A model generated the notes under the pieces. It was not told where the DNA came from and searched no databases. It saw only the letters and a list, made by a program, of their open reading frames with translations. Both the position numbers and the translations under genes were made by a program. Below are positions 1 through 6,535 of a stretch of 13,825 nucleotides of DNA, one piece after another; the first letter of the stretch is position 1, and each line of letters begins with the position of its first letter. The stretch covers positions 1 through 13,825 of the forward strand of contig SVQS01000033.1 of assembly GCA_015065205.1 (NCBI GenBank). The letters run 5' to 3'. Origin of the DNA: Oscillospiraceae bacterium. Lineage in GTDB: Bacteria > Bacillota > Clostridia > Oscillospirales > CAG-272.

Positions 1-251
1 TTGAGCTCCTGACACTGACAGGTAACAAGCTCGAAGATATGTTTGCCGAAGCGGGATTTGCACGCGAAACGATATACGTATGCGGTTATTCCAATATGAC
101 CGAGGGCTATCTTGCTCCCGTTGAGGAATTCCCATACAGTGGCTACGAGGTAGCAGGCGCGGCACATTGGTACAACATTCCAGAGGCCTCGCTCGAAAGT
201 GAGCCTGCTGTGCTCGATTGGTTCCACCAAATCGCCAACGAACTAAAATAA
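1..251 (+). CDS. Neutral/alkaline ceramidase-like hydrolase, C-terminal end (partial)
   Basis: An open frame enters from the left edge (first whole codon at position 3) and stops with TAA at 249-251, giving 82 visible residues; the start and any catalytic region lie outside the window. The tail carries VCGYSNMTEGYLAP, then a GYEVAGAAHWY stretch, then a short helix-like end. This resembles the C-terminal signature of bacterial proteins annotated as neutral/alkaline non-lysosomal ceramidases, which typically have G-Y-x-N-x-x-x-G-Y-L-P followed by G-G-Y-E-x-x-x-A. Family members hydrolyse the amide bond of ceramide, although many clostridial homologues are uncharacterised. It is the only plus-strand gene here and is convergent with the lipoprotein gene, sharing the hairpin at 272-303. 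The assignment comes from memory of a motif in a fragment; another hydrolase with a similar tail is possible. Confidence 0.5.
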   Translation, partial: ELLTLTGNKLEDMFAEAGFARETIYVCGYSNMTEGYLAPVEEFPYSGYEVAGAAHWYNIPEASLESEPAVLDWFHQIANELK

Positions 252-264
252 CAATATCTACCCC

Positions 265-310
265 AAAAACACCCGCGCCCATCGGAAAACCGATGGGCGC
301 GGGCTTATTA
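265..310. terminator. Bidirectional rho-independent terminator between convergent genes
   Basis: A perfect 14-bp GC-rich stem (272-285 with 290-303) closes on an AAAA loop. On the plus strand it is followed by a short T-rich tail (CTTATTATT). On the minus strand it is followed by TGTTTTT, the complement of the A-run at 265-269. It lies 20 bases after the stop of the plus-strand gene and 28 bases after the stop of the minus-strand lipoprotein gene, so it probably ends both transcripts. The minus-strand U-tract is the better one. Confidence 0.85.
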
Positions 311-331
311 TTGGCGCGCTATACGCTTAAA

Positions 332-3300
332 TTAATAGTGATAGAACTCAAATACAACCGAGAGACCGCCTTGAGTCAGAACAACGGTATCTGCTTGCAT
401 AAATGCAGCTACGATAGCGGCATGGCTTGCATCGGTTCCGAGAGCGTTGCCTGCAAGGTCAACAAATGTTGTGCCATTGTAGTAGATGGTATATGCAGCT
501 CCGTCAGCACCGGTAACGGTGAAGAAAGGAGGCACTTGGTTGAATTGCATTGCACCTTGGGTGATTTGATAAATGTACGCCCAGTTAACGTTTGTTTCGG
601 ATGCGAAACGGTCAATACCCTTACCTTCAATCAGGATAGAACCCTGTGCATCAATGCCGGTAACAATTTCATCAGCTCTGCTTCCCTTTGCCATAAGAGC
701 ACTCATAATGTTCATCTTGCCGTCTGCATCTGCAATATTGCCAAGACCTGCTTGTTGCAGACCCATACCGAGCAGCTTGATATCGCCAACCATTGAGGTT
801 GCATTAACAGCCGTAAACCAAATTTCCTGTCCACTCAAGTGGGTTTCAATTTGACCGCCGGTTACGTTAACAACAGGATGCCATCCCTCTTCAATCAAGC
901 TCTGCGCAATGATAGCAGGACCACCACAGCCGTTTACGTAAGAATCAATCAGCTCAAATTTGCAGTTGGACCAAACGAATGCTGCGTTTTGATAAGAGTC
1001 GTAGCATTTAGAGTTCTTTACGATCATATCACCGCCCCACTCGGTAAAGTAGGTGATGAAGTAAGAGTTACCGATTACGTTGTTCAATACTGCATCGGTG
1101 TAAGCATGGGATTTGAAGAAAATAAGACCGCCTGCGGATGCAAGGTTATCGGTAGCATCCAACAAATTATCTCTTGCACTGTTACCGATGAGAGCCAGAT
1201 TGTTAACGGTTACATCAGATACATCGGCAGGAAGATTCTCGGGAGTAACGGTAGTCCAATCAACCGAGCCAAAGCGGAACAATGCTGCATTAGAGAAGTC
1301 AACACCGTAGTCTCTCTCTGCATCCGCACCGAATACGGCGGGAGAAGCAACAATCGGGAAATCCTTGGTATCCAAGGTAAAGAAGTTACCTTCAATAGCA
1401 AAGTCTGCAGTTCCCAAACGCTCGTAAATAAAGGTACCGTCTATCAAATACTTGGTGCCTGCGGGCTTTTCGACGGTTTCACCCGTAACGCTGTTTGTAT
1501 AAACAACAGACTTATCTGTAGTGTAGAAGAAGCTTGCGGGAACATCGTTTTCAGTCAGGTGAATGTCGTTGTGCAGAACGATGCCTGCAACGTTAAGACC
1601 TGCAATACCGTGCGCAGTTTTGAAGTCTGCCCATTCTTCGTTAACGTTGTCAATAACAGCCAGCTGCCATGCCTCGTAAACGTTGTAAGCATTGATGATC
1701 TTTGCTTCAAGAATCTTGGGCGGATCATCCTCGTGGTCGATGATGTAGTACTCATCGGAAGGAACTACAGAAATTCTTACCTCTGTGTTGGTAGTAGCAG
1801 CGGTAAATTGATATACGCCTGTGTAAACATCAACAGTTGCCATCAAAACATCACCGTCATAGTACTCGACAGTATTGCCTGCTGCTTCCTTTGCGGTAAG
1901 CTCAACGTATTGACCGTTCTTCTTGAGAGAAAGAACAACGTCAGCGTAGAAGTTAACAATATTGTTTTGCTCTTCATCGGTATCGGGATCAATGGTGTTG
2001 ATAGAATAATTCAGCTTAAACGCGTTTTGGTTACCGATAACGTACATTTGACCACCCACAGCAAATTGGCCGGAGAAGCCCGCACTGCCATAGGAAAGTG
2101 TACCTGCGTTTTTGTTAGCAGAATTAAAGTGTGTCAGCGATTCAGGTGCGTTGAATGCCTCGATAACAAGCATTTTGGAGTTGATAACCGTAATGGTTAC
2201 GTCAACCTTGTGCTCTACGCCCAGATAAGGGTCAACAACAGATACGGTAACCTTTTTGTTACCCTCGGTAGCGGTAATATCAGCATCATAGGTAACGGTG
2301 AGGTCTGCAAAGGTATATTCCTTATTCAGACTTGCATCGTTATAGGTTGCAGTTGCCTTAATACCCGAGAAGTCGATTGCTTCGCCAATCTCATACTCGG
2401 TCTTAACCAAAGAGGTATCAACATCAAAGGAAATAAACTTAACCGGTACGCTAATGGTTACGGTAGCCTCTTGGGGTACGCCAAGATTGGGGTCCATAAA
2501 GGATACAACGATCTGCTTATTACCTGTGGTAGCGGTAATATTGTCAGCATAGGTAATGGTAAGGTCTGCAAACGTATATACCTTGTTCAAGGTTGCATCA
2601 TTATAGGTTGCGGTTGCCTGAATACCCGAGAAATCGATTGCTTCGCCAATCTCATACTGAGTCTTAACCGAGGTGTTATCAACAACAAAGGACAAAAGTT
2701 TAACAGGTACATTGATTGTTACTTCGATTTCGCGTTCCATTTCATAATAGGAATCATAAAAAGATACGGTAATCTGCTTGCGACCGGAGGTAGCCGTAAC
2801 ATTGTCAGCATAGGTAATGGTGAGGTCTGCAAATGTATATTCCTGATTGTAACTTTCGTCTTCATACTTTGTAACTACCTTGATGCCGGAAAAATCGATT
2901 GCTTCGCCAATCTCATACGTTGTCTTAACCGATGAGAGGTCAGGGGTAGCGCCCAAGAATTCCGACAAAACGGGAACAGCTACGGTAATCGTCAGAGTGG
3001 CTTTTTGCTTGATGCCAAGGTGAGGGTCATCAAAGGATACGGTAACAGTCTTGTAGCCTTCGGTAGCCGTAAGATCCTCGGCATAGTCAATAGTGAGTTC
3101 TTCAAATGTGTATACCTTGTTCAGGCTTGCATCGTTATAGGTTGCGGTTGCCTGAATACCAGAAAAATCAATCATCTCACCGACTTCGCATTCGGTCTTA
3201 ACAGATCCTTTATTAACGCTAAAAGATAAGAGCTTAACAGGTACACTAATCATTACATTGACTTTTTGCTCTACATTAAGGTGAGGGTCAGTAAAGGATA

Positions 3301-4144
3301 CAACAACCTGCTTGTTACCTGTGGTAGCCGTAATATCGTCAGCATAGTTAACGGTGAGGTCTGCAAAGGTATATTCCTTATTTAAGGTTGCATCGTTATA
3401 GGTTGCGGTTGCCTTAATGTCGGAGAAATCGATTGCTTCGCCAATCTCGTATTGGGTCTTAACCGCAGAGGTATCAACGGTAAAGGAAAAGAACTTAACC
3501 GGTACGGTGACGGTTATAGTAGCCTTTTGCTCTACGTTGAGGTTAGGATCCATAAAGGATACAACAACCTGCTTGGTGCCTGCGGTAGCGGTAATATCCT
3601 CGGCATAGGTGAGTGTGAGTTCCTCAAACTTGTATACCTTATTCAGGCTTGCATCGTTATAGGTTGCGGTTGCCTTGATGTCCGAGAAATCGATCGCTTC
3701 GCCAACTTCATATTCGGTTTTGATGGATGTGGGGTCAACGGTAAAGGATTCAAGCTTAAGAGCGGGCTTGCTGGATTGCTTATTGACCACGGTAATGGAT
3801 ACGGTGGTTTCTTGCTTTACGCCAAGATGCGGGTCATTAAAGGATACTGTGATCTGCTTGGTACCCGTAGTAGCTGTAATATCATTGGGATATGTGATGG
3901 TAAGCTCTGCAAAGGTATATTCCTTATTCAGGGTCTCGTCATTATACTTTGCAATTGCTTTGATGCCCGAAAAATCGATGGCTTCGCCAACTTGATATTC
4001 GGTTTTGACTGATGTGGGGTCAACGGTAAAGGATTCCAGCTTGAGAGATCCGCTGTTATTAAAGAAGTTGCAGGATGCAAACGGGATCATCAATGCCAGA
4101 GTAAGCAAAATTACAAAAAGCTTAACTAATTTTCTTGTTTTCAT
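332..4144 (-). CDS. Surface lipoprotein with seven group-3 Ig-like repeats and a putative beta-helix domain
   Basis: 1270 residues. The start is fixed by an AGGAGGA ribosome binding site at 4152-4158, 7 bases before ATG. Residues 1-24 are a lipoprotein signal peptide (K/R-rich start, hydrophobic core, FAS-C lipobox), with Cys25 the expected lipidation site. Residues 34-654 hold seven consecutive repeats of 85-95 residues, each with the core K-T-x-Y-x-(I/V)-G-E-x-I-D-F-S-x-I, then a Y-N-D-type turn, T-A-T-x-G and V-S-F-x-D. This matches the bacterial Ig-like group 3 (Big_3) pattern. Residues 655-1270 are not repeated. About 850-1125 have recurring short hydrophobic strands with N/G turns (for example VTVNNLALIGNS and MIVKNSKCYDS) that suggest a right-handed parallel beta-helix, but no catalytic motif is recognised. 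It is probably a cell-envelope stalk presenting a ligand- or glycan-binding head. It stands alone, with terminator-like hairpins on both sides. Lipoprotein and repeats are seen directly; binding function is inferred. Confidence 0.85.
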   Translation of the reverse strand: MKTRKLVKLFVILLTLALMIPFASCNFFNNSGSLKLESFTVDPTSVKTEYQVGEAIDFSGIKAIAKYNDETLNKEYTFAELTITYPNDITATTGTKQITVSFNDPHLGVKQETTVSITVVNKQSSKPALKLESFTVDPTSIKTEYEVGEAIDFSDIKATATYNDASLNKVYKFEELTLTYAEDITATAGTKQVVVSFMDPNLNVEQKATITVTVPVKFFSFTVDTSAVKTQYEIGEAIDFSDIKATATYNDATLNKEYTFADLTVNYADDITATTGNKQVVVSFTDPHLNVEQKVNVMISVPVKLLSFSVNKGSVKTECEVGEMIDFSGIQATATYNDASLNKVYTFEELTIDYAEDLTATEGYKTVTVSFDDPHLGIKQKATLTITVAVPVLSEFLGATPDLSSVKTTYEIGEAIDFSGIKVVTKYEDESYNQEYTFADLTITYADNVTATSGRKQITVSFYDSYYEMEREIEVTINVPVKLLSFVVDNTSVKTQYEIGEAIDFSGIQATATYNDATLNKVYTFADLTITYADNITATTGNKQIVVSFMDPNLGVPQEATVTISVPVKFISFDVDTSLVKTEYEIGEAIDFSGIKATATYNDASLNKEYTFADLTVTYDADITATEGNKKVTVSVVDPYLGVEHKVDVTITVINSKMLVIEAFNAPESLTHFNSANKNAGTLSYGSAGFSGQFAVGGQMYVIGNQNAFKLNYSINTIDPDTDEEQNNIVNFYADVVLSLKKNGQYVELTAKEAAGNTVEYYDGDVLMATVDVYTGVYQFTAATTNTEVRISVVPSDEYYIIDHEDDPPKILEAKIINAYNVYEAWQLAVIDNVNEEWADFKTAHGIAGLNVAGIVLHNDIHLTENDVPASFFYTTDKSVVYTNSVTGETVEKPAGTKYLIDGTFIYERLGTADFAIEGNFFTLDTKDFPIVASPAVFGADAERDYGVDFSNAALFRFGSVDWTTVTPENLPADVSDVTVNNLALIGNSARDNLLDATDNLASAGGLIFFKSHAYTDAVLNNVIGNSYFITYFTEWGGDMIVKNSKCYDSYQNAAFVWSNCKFELIDSYVNGCGGPAIIAQSLIEEGWHPVVNVTGGQIETHLSGQEIWFTAVNATSMVGDIKLLGMGLQQAGLGNIADADGKMNIMSALMAKGSRADEIVTGIDAQGSILIEGKGIDRFASETNVNWAYIYQITQGAMQFNQVPPFFTVTGADGAAYTIYYNGTTFVDLAGNALGTDASHAAIVAAFMQADTVVLTQGGLSVVFEFYHY
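2183..4045 (-). repeat. Seven tandem Big_3-type repeats inside the lipoprotein gene
   Basis: In-frame units of about 255-285 bp lie at 3761-4045, 3494-3760, 3233-3493, 2969-3232, 2699-2968, 2438-2698 and 2183-2437 (first to seventh in protein order). Units 2, 3, 4, 6 and 7 are close at DNA level: the stretch encoding I-K-A-T-A-T-Y-N-D-A (with Q for K in two) is nearly identical among them. Unit 5 is the most divergent, with an L-S-E-F-L-G-A-T-P insertion at its start and Y-E-D-E-S-Y-N in place of Y-N-D-A-S-L-N. Unit 1 carries a longer linker, VNKQSSKPA. Confidence 0.9.
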
Positions 4145-4151
4145 TTTGAAA

Positions 4152-4158
4152 TCCTCCT
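4152..4158 (-). promoter_or_regulatory. Ribosome binding site of the Ig-repeat lipoprotein gene
   Basis: AGGAGGA on the minus strand with a 7-base spacer to ATG. It fixes the start that gives a complete lipoprotein signal peptide. Confidence 0.85.
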
Positions 4159-4200
4159 AAAAAGATTTTGGTTGTTTACGTTCCTATAATTAATTTTTAT

Positions 4201-4219
4201 TACTGCGTTTGGCGCAGTA
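4201..4219. other. Short perfect hairpin in the leader of the lipoprotein gene
   Basis: TACTGCG (4201-4207) pairs with CGCAGTA (4213-4219) around a 5-base loop, about 57 bases upstream of the lipoprotein start. On the minus strand it is followed by ATAAAAATTAATTATAGG, not by a T-run, so it is a poor terminator. A TTGATG lies just before it and AT-rich -10-like sequences just after it, so it could sit inside the promoter as an operator-like palindrome or in the 5' leader. No function is assigned. Confidence 0.35.
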
Positions 4220-4253
4220 GCCATCAATTCCTTTTTCTCACCCCTTTCTTTAT

Positions 4254-4282
4254 AAAAAACATCTCGATGGGGGAATTCCCCC
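4254..4282 (-). terminator. Possible terminator after the exporter unit
   Basis: Immediately after the stop codon of the 158-residue gene, minus-strand RNA reads GGGGGAATTCCCCC (plus 4269-4282), a 5-bp all-GC stem with an AATT loop. A T6 run (complement of 4254-4259) follows after a 9-base gap. The gap between stem and U-tract is longer than usual, so efficiency is uncertain. Its position at the end of a three-gene unit supports the call. Confidence 0.4.
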
Positions 4283-4283
4283 T

Positions 4284-4760
4284 TTATCTGCTCTTGATTT
4301 CTATCGTTATGCTTTTATTAGAGCCGTCGGTAGCGCAAATCTTTACCTTAAAGCTCTTATAGTTCTTTAAAAACACAAAGGTTTCTGTTGCTTCATCAAA
4401 GTATACGTAATTTTTTTCTTCAAATTCAAAACGAACCTGCGATTCGTCTGCCGAATGAGGAAGCACGTCATAATTGATACGAATTGCGTTTGGGTTGTTT
4501 ACAAGGCTTGCGGGATCGTTGGTATACTTCTCACCGTTTGAAGCCTCAATAAAGTCGAACTTAAATACAAGCAAACCGTCAACAACCTCTGTAACCCCAT
4601 AGTTCTTGGGGTTTTCATTCAATACGGTAATGCTTTCGCATTTGATCTCTTCTACATAATCTATGCCGTCAAACTCTTTGATCTGAAGTCCAAAAAAGTT
4701 GACCACGACAATAGATGCAATGTACACAACAAGGATGACGATAATTATTGTTTTTTTCAT
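4284..4760 (-). CDS. Small single-pass membrane protein, third gene of the ABC exporter unit (unknown function)
   Basis: 158 residues. Residues 4-24 form one strongly hydrophobic helix after M-K-K, consistent with an uncleaved signal anchor; no lipobox or clear cleavage site is seen. Residues 25-158 are predicted to lie outside the membrane, rich in beta-prone segments and acidic residues. They end in a V-x-I-x-A-T-D-G-S-x-K-S-I-T-I strand pair reminiscent of an Ig-like fold, but no family is recognised. The start is supported by AAGGAGA at 4768-4774, which lies inside the last codons of the upstream permease gene. The gap between the two genes is 2 bases, so they are almost certainly co-transcribed and probably translationally coupled. 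By position it is a likely accessory or extracytoplasmic partner of the exporter; this is inference. Confidence 0.75.
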   Translation of the reverse strand: MKKTIIIVILVVYIASIVVVNFFGLQIKEFDGIDYVEEIKCESITVLNENPKNYGVTEVVDGLLVFKFDFIEASNGEKYTNDPASLVNNPNAIRINYDVLPHSADESQVRFEFEEKNYVYFDEATETFVFLKNYKSFKVKICATDGSNKSITIEIKSR

Positions 4761-4762
4761 AA

Positions 4763-6535
4763 TTACTTCTCCTTGTAAAATGCTTTAATTGTGGAAAGGT
4801 AGGTGAACACCTTAGCAATGGCTAAACACATTGCTACGATTGCAAGCTTTAACCATACACCCGTGTCATTACGGGAGGACAGGAAGAATGACACTGCAAA
4901 CACGATTGCCGAAAACAGCAGCGCACTCACACCCGAGCCGGTTTCATTGGGGTTGTTGGCTTGCTCGTTAAAGGTTGCGTATTGCTCGTGCTGTGGGTTC
5001 ATAATGTCGCTCTCTGCACTGTTGAACAAATGCGCGAGGTACACGCCATAAATCATAATACCCATAAAAATGGCGTCGTTTTTGGGGAGCTTCGCCTCAA
5101 TGGCAAAAATGTTGATTGTGAAAATAAGACCAACCAAGGAAATGATCATTGGGAAGATAAGCTTGGCAAGCAACAAATTTGCATAGGGTGTGGGCTGAAT
5201 CTTGTTGAGATAAGAACTGGAGCCGTCACGGCTGTAAACCGAGGCAAGGTCGATATTTGTCATCAACATAATCAAAAGAATGATAACAATGTTGAAGCAA
5301 ATGGTCATCTGCGTTCCGATAAAGCGCGTATCCATAGCGGAGTAAAGCTTGTTAAGCAAATAAATTGCCATAGGCATAATAACTATCAATACGCCTCCCA
5401 ATTTAATGAAAGAATTGGAGCGAATACCGATTACAAACTCTTTTTTAATTGCCGAAATAAAGGCAGGAGCCTTGCGGTTGGCACGTGCCTTGATCGTATC
5501 CTTCTTCTTAAACTCAAAGGGAGTAGCTGCCATGCGGCAGAACAACGGCTTGGAGCACAGGAAGCAAAGCACAAGCAATACAATTCCAATCCCCACCATA
5601 ATCAACAGAGTGGGAACGGTGCTTGAATGGAACAGGTATCCTGCCAAGCCGACAACCTTACCAACAACCAATTCGGTAAAAATACGAAGAGGAACGAGGG
5701 CTAACGCTATTTTTTGAGCAGCGGCACCTACATTTTCATCCAAGGCATTCGGATTTTCAATGCATTTTAAAAAGCCTTGAATATCCAAGCGAATCTGTGT
5801 CCAGTTTTCGGCAAAATCAATATCCGTGGGAATAAGACCGATCAGCCACCAGGCAAGCAGAACGATTCCGATGCCAAGCACGGCGTACAACAAATATTGC
5901 AATATTTTAACACGGTTGAGAAAAACATAGAGGAACATTGTGGGAATAGAGAGCAGCGCCGCAAACAAAACGGGAATGCTCGATATCAACACGAACATCA
6001 AAAGCAGCCATGGGTAATACACCAAGGTTTTAGGATCGTTGATTCCATATCCTCTGACGACCAAGCCGTATGCAATAAACATTGGAATAGTGAACATAAA
6101 GCTCTTGCGAAGCTCGTAAATGTAGTAGGTTACAAGCTTAGAAAAGAACACAAGAGACGGAGTTGCGGGAAGGGTGAGAAGAACGGTGTTGTCCTTTGAA
6201 AAATAGAGAGACTTCATCAGTCCGATCGTATCGGTCACAAGGGAAAGCAAAAGCATTACACCAAATACAATTGAAATAACCGAAACGGGGACGGTATTAT
6301 TGGAGGAAAACACCTTAAGCAACTTGGCGAAATAGAATATCACCGCGATAATGGCCGTGATGGCTGCAAACTCAATGAGGAGCCACGTTAATTTGAATAT
6401 CAGCTTGCGCTTGGAGCGCATATAGCCGAGATCCATTTTCTCCTTGAGCTGCATCTTGACCAGTGTAACGAGTGCTCGCCACCCCTCAAGAAAGGATGTG
6501 ATGAATCCATCCTTTTTCAGCTTCGTTTTTGTCAT
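4763..6535 (-). CDS. Large ABC-2 type permease of an ABC exporter
   Basis: 590 residues, polytopic, with about 11-12 hydrophobic segments near residues 48-72, 83-106, 146-160, 174-206, 211-234, 306-327, 378-396, 410-428, 453-479, 488-504, 535-553 and 560-580. A charged cytoplasmic start carries G-W-R-A-L-V-T-L-V-K-M-Q-L-K-E-K. Between segments lies S-R-D-G-S-S-S-Y-L-N-K-I-Q-P-T-P followed by an A-K-L-I-F-P helix (435-461), a layout typical of large Firmicutes proteins annotated as putative ABC exporter permeases, where an S-R-(D/E)-G loop precedes a short P-(T/S)-P segment. It would form the membrane channel paired with the ATPase encoded just upstream. The ATG overlaps that gene's TGA in an ATGA junction (6532-6535), and its ribosome binding site AAAGGAG (6543-6549) lies within the ATPase gene, so expression is probably coupled. 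The substrate cannot be deduced. Confidence 0.85.
   Translation of the reverse strand: MTKTKLKKDGFITSFLEGWRALVTLVKMQLKEKMDLGYMRSKRKLIFKLTWLLIEFAAITAIIAVIFYFAKLLKVFSSNNTVPVSVISIVFGVMLLLSLVTDTIGLMKSLYFSKDNTVLLTLPATPSLVFFSKLVTYYIYELRKSFMFTIPMFIAYGLVVRGYGINDPKTLVYYPWLLLMFVLISSIPVLFAALLSIPTMFLYVFLNRVKILQYLLYAVLGIGIVLLAWWLIGLIPTDIDFAENWTQIRLDIQGFLKCIENPNALDENVGAAAQKIALALVPLRIFTELVVGKVVGLAGYLFHSSTVPTLLIMVGIGIVLLVLCFLCSKPLFCRMAATPFEFKKKDTIKARANRKAPAFISAIKKEFVIGIRSNSFIKLGGVLIVIMPMAIYLLNKLYSAMDTRFIGTQMTICFNIVIILLIMLMTNIDLASVYSRDGSSSYLNKIQPTPYANLLLAKLIFPMIISLVGLIFTINIFAIEAKLPKNDAIFMGIMIYGVYLAHLFNSAESDIMNPQHEQYATFNEQANNPNETGSGVSALLFSAIVFAVSFFLSSRNDTGVWLKLAIVAMCLAIAKVFTYLSTIKAFYKEK

Noticed and set aside
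839..2935. A 698-codon open frame on the plus strand opposite the Ig-repeat lipoprotein
   Set aside because: It is fully antisense to a convincing lipoprotein gene, follows the repeat periodicity, has no ribosome binding site or recognisable domain, and has low-plausibility Cys/Asn-rich composition. It is a shadow of the coding strand's codon usage.
2183..4045. Regularly spaced repeats as a possible CRISPR array
   Set aside because: The period is about 265 bp, the units are in-frame coding sequence, and there are no short identical repeats separated by unique spacers.
5777..6199. Plus-strand open frames opposite the permease and ATPase genes (also 4961-5626, 7639-8553)
   Set aside because: They lie antisense to membrane-protein genes with clear motifs and ribosome binding sites, and encode Gln/His/Asn-rich sequence with no domain.
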